DNA of 15,561 nucleotides. Source: an uncultured Asticcacaulis sp. (GTDB lineage Bacteria > Pseudomonadota > Alphaproteobacteria > Caulobacterales > Caulobacteraceae). The stretch spans positions 1 through 15,561 of the forward strand of contig CAMLLA010000045.1 of the NCBI GenBank assembly GCA_946480525.1, written 5' to 3'. This document shows positions 6,423 to 13,302 of this stretch, in pieces. Under the pieces are notes generated by a model. The model saw only the letters and a program-made list of their open reading frames with translations, had not been told where the DNA came from and ran no database searches. The position numbers and the translations under genes are program-made. How positions within the stretch are numbered: the stretch's first letter is position 1; each line of letters opens with the position of its first letter.

Positions 6423-6776
6423 ATGGCGATGCGGGATATCACGGGTGCGGTCGATTTCGCCTATCTCGAAGCCTATACAATGAACGATCCCGGGATCATC
6501 GAAGAGGTGTTGCGCCTGTTTCGGCAGCAGTGCGAACTGTGGGCGCCACTGCTCGATACCGGTCACGAAGGCTGGCGTGACGCCGCGCACACCTTGAAAG
6601 GCGCTGCCGCCGGTATCGGCGCGCAGAACCTGGCGGCACTGGCCGGCGAAGCGGAGAAGGGCGACGCCGAAGGCGCGGCCGGCCGATTGGAAAAGGTCAA
6701 GACTGAGATGGCCGCCGCACTGCATGATGTCGCAGCCTATGTTCACGGCCTGCACCTGCGCAGCCTGAAGGGCTAG
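6423..6776 (+). CDS. Single-domain Hpt histidine phosphotransfer protein
   Basis: 117 residues from the ATG at 6423, preceded by AGGGCAGGA; the longer upstream in-frame extension has no ribosome binding site and does not look coding. The whole protein is one Hpt four-helix domain. The phosphorylatable histidine is H56 in AAHTLKGAAAGIG, the classic HxLKGxxxxxG motif. Such proteins carry phosphoryl groups between hybrid histidine kinases and response regulators. The gene is solitary, with no kinase or regulator nearby, so its partners are unknown. It is transcribed towards the hydrolase gene; an imperfect hairpin (GCCGG...CCGGC, about 6790-6810) lies in the convergent gap without a clear T-tract. 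Confidence 0.88.
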   Translation: MAMRDITGAVDFAYLEAYTMNDPGIIEEVLRLFRQQCELWAPLLDTGHEGWRDAAHTLKGAAAGIGAQNLAALAGEAEKGDAEGAAGRLEKVKTEMAAALHDVAAYVHGLHLRSLKG

Positions 6777-6869
6777 CGCAGCCTTTAAGCCGGCCGTTAG
6801 CCCGGCGGCCACGCTCGAGAAACCGGATGACTTTCGCCCATACCGCGTCCAAACCTGCGAGTACGGATA

Positions 6870-7946
6870 CTAGCCCAGGTTACCAGTGAAGAAGGTTGTG
6901 AGTTTGTCCCACGGAATCAGGCCAACCCGGTCATAGAGATCAACGTGACCGGCACCGGGAATCCATAGTAGTTCCTTGGGTTCGGCGGCACGCTTATAGG
7001 CGTCTTCGCTGAACTCCCGCGAATGTGCCTGGTCGCCGCTGATGAACAGCAACGGGCGTGGCGAAATCGTTTCGATGTCGTTGAAAGGATAGAAATTCAT
7101 GAACTTGACGTTACTCGTGACGGTCGGCTTGGTGGTCCGTTCGGGTGTCTCGCCTGCCGGCGTGAACGCCCCGCGCGGTGTCCGGTAAAAGTCATAGAAT
7201 TCGCGCTGGATCGGGTGGGTGTCGGCCGTCAGTCGCAGGTCCGTGCCGCCGGCAACCTCGATCGGCGCACCCGCGAATTCGGCGTCGCGCTGTCTTGCTG
7301 CTGCGGCAATCGTCGCCTTGCGCTGTTCGATCGTCTGGGAATGATTGAGCGCGTTCCGATTCACCGATCCCATGTCGTACATGCTGACGGTCGCGATTGC
7401 CCTGAGACGCGGATCGATCTTGGCTGCGCTGACCAGGAAGCCGCCGCTGCCGCAAATGCCGATCCCACCTATACGATTGCGGTCGACGAAGGCCTGCGCG
7501 CCCAGGAAATCGACCGCTGCGCTGAAGGCCTCGGCATAAAGGTCGGGGCAGACGGCGTTGCGCGGCTGGCCTTCGCTTTCGCCCCAGAAGGGCATGTCGA
7601 TCGCCAGCGTAATGAAGCCCCGCTCGGCCATCTTGGTAGCGTAGAGGTTGGCGCTCTGTTCCTTGACCGCGCCCATCGGGTGGCTGACCACGATCGCCGG
7701 GTGCCGTGCGGTCAGGTCGAAGGCATTAGGAACAAACAGGTTGCCGGCGACCGTAGTCTGGTACTGGGTTGGAAACCTGACCTTTCGCAAGGCCACCTGA
7801 TCGCTGGTATAGAAATTGTCGGCATCATTGGACATGTCTTGAGCCTTTGCGGCGTTTGATGGGATGAGTGAGGCAACGGCAAGTGTCGTGGCGGCCGCGC
7901 CGGTGAGTTGCAATATCGTGCGGCGGGACGGCGGATTCTGCGTCAT
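6870..7946 (-). CDS. Tat-exported alpha/beta hydrolase (dienelactone-hydrolase/YcjY-like)
   Basis: 358 residues. The N-terminus is a twin-arginine signal (SRRTILQLTGAAATT, cleavage near AAKAQ at 32-36). The fold is visible from IVVSHPMGAVKEQSAN (oxyanion strand, residues 85-100) and the loop TLAIDMPFWGESEG. The nucleophile elbow is GIGICGSGG (161-169), where either C165 or S167 could be the nucleophile. The presumed acid is D305 in FISGDQAH and the general base is H334 in PGAGHVD. Its substrate cannot be named; related proteins are esterases or dienelactone-type hydrolases. The ATG at 7946 has AGGA 12 nt upstream. It follows lysR on the same strand after about 340 nt of repeat-rich DNA, so it may be controlled by that regulator or have its own promoter. 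Confidence 0.82.
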   Translation of the reverse strand: MTQNPPSRRTILQLTGAAATTLAVASLIPSNAAKAQDMSNDADNFYTSDQVALRKVRFPTQYQTTVAGNLFVPNAFDLTARHPAIVVSHPMGAVKEQSANLYATKMAERGFITLAIDMPFWGESEGQPRNAVCPDLYAEAFSAAVDFLGAQAFVDRNRIGGIGICGSGGFLVSAAKIDPRLRAIATVSMYDMGSVNRNALNHSQTIEQRKATIAAAARQRDAEFAGAPIEVAGGTDLRLTADTHPIQREFYDFYRTPRGAFTPAGETPERTTKPTVTSNVKFMNFYPFNDIETISPRPLLFISGDQAHSREFSEDAYKRAAEPKELLWIPGAGHVDLYDRVGLIPWDKLTTFFTGNLG

Positions 7947-8152
7947 GGGCGTTTTTTCCTGAAAGGGGTGCCAGGGGTAAATACGGCACCACGAAGATCA
8001 GGCCGTGGCGCCCGACGGCTGTCGAAGCTGCTGGTGACGGACGCAATCAATGCGCTGACGTAAGGCGTAAGCGTCCCCCGGCGCGCCGGGGGCGCGGGTT
8101 TGGCGGCGTCCTCCGCATCGGTGTCCTGGATGTTTTCTGGGCTGTCGAACAT
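7943..8152 (-). CDS. Possible small ORF (69 residues) overlapping the hydrolase start
   Basis: It starts at an ATG with AAGGA 9 nt upstream and its TGA overlaps the hydrolase ATG (ATGA), the arrangement expected of translationally coupled genes. The first 27 codons have strongly GC-rich third positions, like the neighbours. The product (MFDSPENIQDTDAEDAAK..., Pro/Ala/Arg-rich) matches no family I recognise and has no membrane segment. The middle codes through a perfect GC palindrome (8075-8092), which is unusual for coding DNA. It could be a real leader peptide, a gene remnant, or chance. Confidence 0.25.
   Translation of the reverse strand: MFDSPENIQDTDAEDAAKPAPPARRGTLTPYVSALIASVTSSFDSRRAPRPDLRGAVFTPGTPFRKKRP
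8075..8092. repeat. Perfect 18-bp GC palindrome
   Basis: CCCCCGGCGCGCCGGGGG is self-complementary over its full length, with GCG and CGC also able to pair just outside. In RNA it would make a very stable hairpin about 130 nt upstream of the hydrolase start. No T-tract follows on either strand. Confidence 0.6.
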
Positions 8153-8218
8153 GCCCGTGTCCTTGCGTTACGTCGTGCGGTGCGCGACTGACGAGGGCAA
8201 GATAGTGAGGCCGTGTTC

Positions 8219-8278
8219 CCGGTATAACCGGCCATCTGGTTCACGCGGCGATGAGCGGAATTCAATGTCAATGGCCGG
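8219..8278. promoter_or_regulatory. Inverted-repeat cluster between lysR and the hydrolase
   Basis: Two perfect inverted repeats overlap here: CCGGT-ATA-ACCGG (8219-8231), and CCGGCCAT (8228-8235) with ATGGCCGG (8271-8278) 35 nt apart. A minus-strand TTGACA (8266-8271) resembles a -35 box, but no good -10 follows at normal spacing. This is the likely control region for the hydrolase or the small ORF before it. Confidence 0.4.
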
Positions 8279-8286
8279 ATGCAGGG

Positions 8287-9195
8287 TCAGAGACCTAACG
8301 GTCGAACCTCGCGGATCAGGTCGATCAGAAGGCGCAGGCCGGTCGGCACGTGATGACGGCTGGAATAGTAGATATGGAACCCTGGTCCGACGGGCGCCCA
8401 TTCGTCGAGCACCGTCACAAGCTCGCCAGCGGCAAGAAGGGACGACACGGATGGATGCGGGACGTAGGCGAGGGCAGCCCCGCGCCGCGCCAGATTGAGG
8501 GCGAATCCTGTGTTGTCTATCGTCACCGGCCCCGGCACATTGAGCGCCAGATCAGCTTCGTCACTCTCAAGTTCCCAGCGGTATATGCTGTTGTTGCCCA
8601 GGCGGATCTTCAGGCATCTGTGTTGAAGCAGGTCACGCGGGTGCGTTGGCGTCCCGTGCGCCACAAGGTAGGTCGGTGCGCCGACAACCACCCAACGGAT
8701 GTCGGCGGACAAGCGCCGGGCAATCAGGTCGTAAGGCACGGTTCCGCCATAACGTATGCCGGCGTCATAGCCTTCGCCGATGACGTCGACCATCTGGTTC
8801 GACACACAGACGTCGATTTCGATATCCGGATAGCGATCGACGAACAGCGGCAGAACAGGGGCAAGCAGAAGCGTGCTGGCGTCTTCCATGACGTTGAGCC
8901 TGATCCTGCCCTTGGGCTCCGTGCGCAGCCGGTTAAGGGATTCAACGGCCAGACCGATTGCGTCGAACGGGCCGCTCAGTGCGGCGAAGAGTTCCTCACC
9001 GGCGGCCGTAAGCGTGACGCTCCGGTTGGTGCGATTGAGAAGCCGTATGCCCAATCGCGTTTCTAGCCCTTTGAGGGAGTGGCTGAGCGCCGAGGCACTG
9101 ACCCCTTGATCGAGGCCCGCGCGGCGGAAATTGCCATGCCTGGCTATAGCGAGGAAGTGACTGAAGTCCGCAAGATCGGCACGATTGACGTTCAT
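8287..9195 (-). CDS. LysR-family transcriptional regulator
   Basis: 302 residues, standard length. The N-terminal winged helix-turn-helix covers about 8-66 (FSHFLAIARHGNFRRAGLDQG, then SASALSHSLKGLETRLGIRLLNRTNRSVTLTAAGE). The linker helix follows, then a substrate-binding-like effector domain (GRIRLNVMEDAS..., DIEIDVCVSNQMVDVIGEGYDAGIRYG). The subfamily resembles LysR proteins next to oxidoreductase or hydrolase genes. LysR proteins usually regulate a divergent neighbour, here the GH51 arabinofuranosidase, but the codirectional hydrolase downstream is an equally plausible target. A long interrupted inverted repeat sits 45-79 nt upstream of the start (9240-9274) and may be its own operator. 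The effector is unknown. Confidence 0.93.
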   Translation of the reverse strand: MNVNRADLADFSHFLAIARHGNFRRAGLDQGVSASALSHSLKGLETRLGIRLLNRTNRSVTLTAAGEELFAALSGPFDAIGLAVESLNRLRTEPKGRIRLNVMEDASTLLLAPVLPLFVDRYPDIEIDVCVSNQMVDVIGEGYDAGIRYGGTVPYDLIARRLSADIRWVVVGAPTYLVAHGTPTHPRDLLQHRCLKIRLGNNSIYRWELESDEADLALNVPGPVTIDNTGFALNLARRGAALAYVPHPSVSSLLAAGELVTVLDEWAPVGPGFHIYYSSRHHVPTGLRLLIDLIREVRPLGL

Positions 9196-9239
9196 CCCCG
9201 GACTATGCCTCCGGTGCTGTAGCCTGACAATGACGATGA

Positions 9240-9274
9240 GCTACATTCAACGCACACGTGTTCGGTCATGTAGC
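9240..9274. promoter_or_regulatory. Interrupted inverted repeat, candidate LysR operator
   Basis: GCTACAT (9240-9246) is repeated inverted as ATGTAGC (9268-9274). The 8-bp palindrome ACACGTGT (9254-9261) is centred within one base of the middle. This dyad in the divergent lysR-GH51 gap has the length and place typical of LysR-regulator sites. Confidence 0.45.
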
Positions 9275-9334
9275 GTCAACACCGCACAATGCATTCATAA
9301 AAGTCCGACAATTTTCTTTTCATCCCTCAAAACC

Positions 9335-9352
9335 TGTGGTAGCGCTATCACA
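9335..9352. promoter_or_regulatory. LacI-type palindromic operator upstream of GH51
   Basis: TGTGGTAGCGCTATCACA is a palindrome with a single mismatched pair and a central CG. LacI-family sugar regulators bind such sites, and AGCGCT-centred versions control polysaccharide genes in related bacteria. It lies 61 bp before the GH51 start codon, where a repressor would block transcription. No LacI-family gene is in the window, so the regulator would be encoded elsewhere. Confidence 0.6.
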
Positions 9353-9412
9353 ACGGCGGAAAACGCTGACTTTGCCGGCACCAATAGCCGGGCAGACGAA
9401 TGGGAGTACATC

Positions 9413-10978
9413 ATGAAATCCATCGTGCTTTCGGGCGCGTTCGCCGGTGCGGTCATTGTCGCCCTGCTGCCGGTGACGGCGCAGGCCGAGGACCACGCGA
9501 CCCTGACTATCGATGCCACCAGGTCTGGCGCAAAGATCGACCGGCGCATATTCGGGCAGTTCGCCGAGCATCTGGGCAGCGGCATCTATGACGGCATCTG
9601 GGTCGGCAAGAACTCGAAAATCCCTAACACGCGTGGCATCCGCAATGATGTCGTCGCGGCGCTGAAGGACATCAAGGTGCCGGTCGTGCGCTGGCCGGGC
9701 GGCTGCTTCGCCGACGAATACCACTGGCGGCGCGGTATCGGTCCGGAACGCAAGGCGATGATGAACGCCAACTGGGGCGGGGTGATCGAGCCCAACACCT
9801 TCGGCACTGATGAATTCATGGACTTCGCCAATCAGGTCGGTGCTGAAGCCTATATCTCCGTCAATGTCGGTTCGGGCACGGTCGGCGAAGCGGCCGAGTG
9901 GCTGGAATACATGACGTCCAGCACGGAAGACGGCATCGGCGCCGAACGTGCGAAGAACGGCCACGCCGAGCCTTACAAGGTGCCGTTTGTCGGTCTGGGC
10001 AACGAAAGCTGGGACTGCGGCGGCGCGATGACGCCTGACTTCTATGTCAGCCAGATGAAGATGTACGCCCGCTTCGTGCGCAACTACAACAAGGCCGCGC
10101 CGATGCAGCGCATCGCGGTCGGCCCCAGCGGCCCGGACACGGCCTATACCGAAGCGGTGATGAAGTCGTACAAGGGCCGCAGCTGGGCGTGGGACATCGA
10201 AGGTTTGTCGCTGCATCAGTATACAACCGGCGGCGGCTTCCCGGTGAAGCAGCCATCGACGGGCTTCGGCGAAAAGGAATACGCCGTCATGCTCAAGGAT
10301 ACGCTGGGCATGGAGCAACTCGTCGCCACCCACTCGGCTATCATGGACAAGTACGATCCCGAAAAGAAGGTCGCCCTGGTCGTCGATGAGTGGGGGGCGT
10401 GGTATGCCGCCACGCCCGGAACCGACCCCGGCTTCCTGATGCAGCAGAATACCCAGCGCGACGCCGTGCTGGCTGCGCTCAACATCAATATTTTCGCCCG
10501 CCACGCCGATCGCGTGCGCATGGCCAATATTGCCCAGATGATCAATGTCCTGCAGGCCATGATCCTGACCGACAAGGACAAGATGGTCCTGACGCCGACC
10601 TATCATGTCTTCAAAATGTATGTGCCATTCCAGGATGCGACCTTCATTCCGGTCGCCTACGACGCCGGCCGCTACAGCTACGGCGACATCACACTGCCAC
10701 GTCTCGACGCGGTTGCGGCAAAGGGTGCGGACGGCAAGCTCTATCTGTCGCTGACCAACATCGATCCCAACAAGCCGATCGACGTCGATGTGGCGGCGAT
10801 GGGACTTGCCGTCAGGTCCGTGTCCGGCCAGACCCTGGCGGCGAAGTTCGACGCTTTCAACACCTTCGACGCACCCGGCGCCGTCACGCCGAAGGCGGTG
10901 TCGGCCAAGCTGAAGGACGGCAAGGCGATTGTGCGCCTGGCTCCGGCCTCGATCACGGTTCTGGCTTTGCAGCCCTGA
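9413..10978 (+). CDS. Alpha-L-arabinofuranosidase, GH51 (Sec-exported, compact form)
   Basis: 521 residues from the ATG at 9413, which has GGGAG 8 nt upstream. The longer in-frame ORF back to 9185 runs through the promoter region and is not coding. A Sec signal peptide ends VTAQA-ED (about residue 25). A (beta/alpha)8 barrel follows, with IFGQFAEHLG, VVRWPGGCFADEYHW and the acid/base Glu198 in GLGNESW. The nucleophile Glu326 is in VVDEWGAWY. The C-terminal beta-sandwich covers about 370-521. GH51 enzymes release terminal L-arabinofuranose from arabinan, arabinoxylan or their oligomers. Compact bacterial GH51 enzymes often prefer oligosaccharides, and export suggests a periplasmic place. Control is probably by the palindrome at 9335-9352. 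Confidence 0.94.
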   Translation: MKSIVLSGAFAGAVIVALLPVTAQAEDHATLTIDATRSGAKIDRRIFGQFAEHLGSGIYDGIWVGKNSKIPNTRGIRNDVVAALKDIKVPVVRWPGGCFADEYHWRRGIGPERKAMMNANWGGVIEPNTFGTDEFMDFANQVGAEAYISVNVGSGTVGEAAEWLEYMTSSTEDGIGAERAKNGHAEPYKVPFVGLGNESWDCGGAMTPDFYVSQMKMYARFVRNYNKAAPMQRIAVGPSGPDTAYTEAVMKSYKGRSWAWDIEGLSLHQYTTGGGFPVKQPSTGFGEKEYAVMLKDTLGMEQLVATHSAIMDKYDPEKKVALVVDEWGAWYAATPGTDPGFLMQQNTQRDAVLAALNINIFARHADRVRMANIAQMINVLQAMILTDKDKMVLTPTYHVFKMYVPFQDATFIPVAYDAGRYSYGDITLPRLDAVAAKGADGKLYLSLTNIDPNKPIDVDVAAMGLAVRSVSGQTLAAKFDAFNTFDAPGAVTPKAVSAKLKDGKAIVRLAPASITVLALQP

Positions 10979-10989
10979 CTATCAGTGCA

Positions 10990-11016
10990 GCCGTGTCAGT
11001 CGATCGCTGACACGGC
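10990..11016 (+). terminator. Strong hairpin after the first GH51 gene (weak or Rho-type terminator)
   Basis: GCCGTGTCAG pairs perfectly with CTGACACGGC over 10 bp around TCGATCG, starting 11 nt after the stop codon. No T-tract follows (GCGCATCGG), so it is not a standard intrinsic terminator. It may stabilise the upstream mRNA or lower read-through into the second GH51 gene. Confidence 0.5.
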
Positions 11017-11137
11017 GCGCATCGGTGAAGTTCCATAAGTATTACCCGCCGCGTCTTGACGCGCGGCAAAGCCTTCATCGTCTCTGGTCTTGTGCTGTGA
11101 GACGGTTTGCAGCGCCGTGCGCGCGCGTCTCTATCGA

Positions 11138-11180
11138 GCGATATGGCAAAAAGTCTGAAGCGGTTTTGCCTGAATATCGC
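11138..11180 (+). promoter_or_regulatory. Interrupted hairpin in the 5' leader of the second GH51 gene
   Basis: GCGATAT plus GGCAAAA (11138-11151) pair with TTTTGCC plus ATATCGC (11164-11180), 14 bp with a 3-nt bulge and a 12-nt loop. It ends 16 nt before the AGAGG ribosome binding site. TTTTG in the 3' arm can instead pair with CAAAA at 11182-11187, giving two exclusive folds. As DNA it could be an operator; as RNA, a translation or attenuation switch. No known riboswitch is recognised. Confidence 0.45.
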
Positions 11181-11206
11181 GACAAAACAAAATTTTAGAG
11201 GTTGAT

Positions 11207-13291
11207 ATGTCCGACCAAACCAAACTCTCCGTGTCGCGCCGGCAGGCGCTGGCCATGTCCACTGCCGCCGGTATCCTTGCCTCCGCGCCCGCGTGGGCGC
11301 AGGCCGGAAAACCCATTGCCGCGACCCTGAAGGTTGGGCAGGAGCGGCCGCCGATCAATCCGTTCATCTATGGCGGCTTCCTTGAGCATATCGGCGACCT
11401 GATCAATCACAGCCTGTGGAGCGAGGTCCTCGACGACCGCAAATTCTATCACCCGATCGACTCCAAACCGGCGCCTGAGCCGCAGGGCCGTCCGGGGCGC
11501 AACCGTGATAGCAACAAGTGGCGGCCGGTCGGTCCGGATGCGGCCATCATCATGGACCGCAAGGCGCCGTGGGTCGGCGATCAGTCGCCGGTCGTGCAAC
11601 TGGCAGGGGCTGAGCCGCGCGGGATCGCCCAGTCGGGCCTGGCCCTGGCCGCCAAGGACTATGTCGGCCGGATCGTCATCGCTGCCGACGCCGGCGCCGA
11701 CATCTCCGCCACCCTGATCTGGGGCAGCGGGCCAGCCGACCGCCAGACGGTCAAGGTCGCGGCGACGAAAGACTGGAGCAAGGCGCCGTTGCGTTTCACG
11801 TCCAAGGCCGACACGACCGAGGCGCGCCTTGAGATCATCGGCACCGGCACCGGCAGCTTCCGCATCGGCGCCGTGTCGCTGATGCCGGCCGACAATATCA
11901 AGGGGTTCCGCGCCGACACCATCGCCCTGATGCGCGAAGTCGACTGCAAGATCCTGCGCGTCCCCGGCGGCAACTTCATCTCGTCCTATGACTGGAAGAA
12001 CACCATCGGTGATCCGGACAAGCGCCCGCCGATATTCGATCCGGTGTGGAGCTTCGCCCAGCCCAACGATGTCGGTGTCGATGAACTGCTGCAGATGTGC
12101 CAGCTGATCAATGCCGAGCCGTCCTGGGCGATCAGTACAGGTTTCGATGGCCCGCGCTCCGGCGCCGAACAGGTCGAATACGTCAACGGCGCGGCCGACA
12201 CCGAATGGGGCGCCAGGCGTGCCGCCAACGGCCATCCCGAACCTTATCGCGTCAAGTACTGGAATATCGGCAATGAGATGTACGGCAACTGGCAGATGGG
12301 CCACATCCCGCTGAAACAGTATGTCGTCAAGCACAACATGTTCGCCGACGCGATGCGGAAGGTCGATCCGTCGATCTACATCATTGCGCCCGGCGGCTTC
12401 GTCGACGAGATGACGACGGGGCAGGGGATCTTCGTCGCCGGCCAGCCGAATGTCGAATTCGGCTCCGAACGCGACTGGGCCAACGGCATGATGACCCATG
12501 CGTGGGGCCGGTTCGATGCCCTGGCGACGCACGCTTATCCGCCGGAAAACAAGAAGTTCGATATGGCGACCGGCAAGCTGTTCGACGTCCAGCGCCCGCT
12601 GGTCGAATGGGCGCGCCAGCCCGCCAACCGCGTCCTGACCATGGTCGAGTGCTGGGAAGAGTACAAGCGTCGCCATCCGGCGCTCAACGACGGCAAGGTC
12701 AAGGTCTTCTTCGACGAATATGCCTACAGCTTCCGGCAGACCTTGAAGACCTGTCTGGCCCTCGGCATGTGTCTGCACGAATTCTTCCGCCACACCGATT
12801 TCATCGACATGGCCGGCTATACCATGGCCACCGGCTGGCTCAACTTCGACCGTACACGCTCGGTGATCAGCGCCACTGGCCGGCTATATCAGATGTACAA
12901 CCAGCATTTCGGCACGATCCCTGTCGAGGTTACGGGTTCCCTTCCCGTACCGAAGCCCGAATTCCCTGCGGGCGGGGATCAACCTCGCGTCAATGCCGGC
13001 AGCGCCACCTATCCGCTGGATGTGTCCGCCGCGCTAACGGCGGATCGCAAGGCGCTGGTGGTCGCTGTTGTCAACGCGACGGAGCAGCCGCAAAGCCTGC
13101 AACTCGACCTGGAAAGGTTTGCCGCGGCAAAGCGTGGCCGGAGCTGGACGCTGAGCGGGTCGCGCCTGGAGGCGGAAAACGTCGTCGGCAAGCCACCGGA
13201 GGTCTCGGTCGTCGAGGGCCGGTTCGATACCGGATCGCCGCTCAAAATCGCGCCGACCAGCATCGCACTTTATGAATTCGCCCACGCCTAA
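11207..13291 (+). CDS. Alpha-L-arabinofuranosidase, GH51 (Tat-exported, long form with inserted CBM-like domain)
   Basis: 694 residues, much longer than the neighbouring GH51. The N-terminus is a twin-arginine signal (SVSRRQALAMSTAAG, cleavage near AWA-QA at residue 31). The barrel begins with INPFIYGGFLEHIGD. A beta-rich insert at about 110-225 (SPVVQLAGAEPRG... to FRIGAVSLMP) looks like a carbohydrate-binding-type jelly roll, as in plant-type GH51 enzymes. The barrel resumes with ILRVPGGNFISSYDW. The acid/base is Glu357 in WNIGNEMYG and the nucleophile is Glu504 in VFFDEYAY. A C-terminal beta-sandwich ends at 694. Long-form enzymes often act on polymeric arabinoxylan. AGAGG lies 6 nt before the ATG. 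The GH3 gene follows after 11 nt, so the two form an operon. Tat export suggests it folds in the cytoplasm first. Confidence 0.93.
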   Translation: MSDQTKLSVSRRQALAMSTAAGILASAPAWAQAGKPIAATLKVGQERPPINPFIYGGFLEHIGDLINHSLWSEVLDDRKFYHPIDSKPAPEPQGRPGRNRDSNKWRPVGPDAAIIMDRKAPWVGDQSPVVQLAGAEPRGIAQSGLALAAKDYVGRIVIAADAGADISATLIWGSGPADRQTVKVAATKDWSKAPLRFTSKADTTEARLEIIGTGTGSFRIGAVSLMPADNIKGFRADTIALMREVDCKILRVPGGNFISSYDWKNTIGDPDKRPPIFDPVWSFAQPNDVGVDELLQMCQLINAEPSWAISTGFDGPRSGAEQVEYVNGAADTEWGARRAANGHPEPYRVKYWNIGNEMYGNWQMGHIPLKQYVVKHNMFADAMRKVDPSIYIIAPGGFVDEMTTGQGIFVAGQPNVEFGSERDWANGMMTHAWGRFDALATHAYPPENKKFDMATGKLFDVQRPLVEWARQPANRVLTMVECWEEYKRRHPALNDGKVKVFFDEYAYSFRQTLKTCLALGMCLHEFFRHTDFIDMAGYTMATGWLNFDRTRSVISATGRLYQMYNQHFGTIPVEVTGSLPVPKPEFPAGGDQPRVNAGSATYPLDVSAALTADRKALVVAVVNATEQPQSLQLDLERFAAAKRGRSWTLSGSRLEAENVVGKPPEVSVVEGRFDTGSPLKIAPTSIALYEFAHA

Positions 13292-13302
13292 GTGAGGACC
13301 GC

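Noticed and set aside
8168..8498. Overlapping frames on both strands at the lysR 3' end
   Set aside because: Arg/Ser/Pro-rich frames that overlap the well-supported LysR effector domain; treated as shadows.
9320..10606. 428-codon open frame on the minus strand
   Set aside because: Antisense to the first GH51 gene; His/Arg/Val-rich composition typical of a shadow frame.
11195..12793. 532-codon open frame on the minus strand
   Set aside because: It lies wholly antisense to the long GH51 gene, whose catalytic motifs are clear. The product has no recognisable domain, and GC-biased codons produce such frames by chance.
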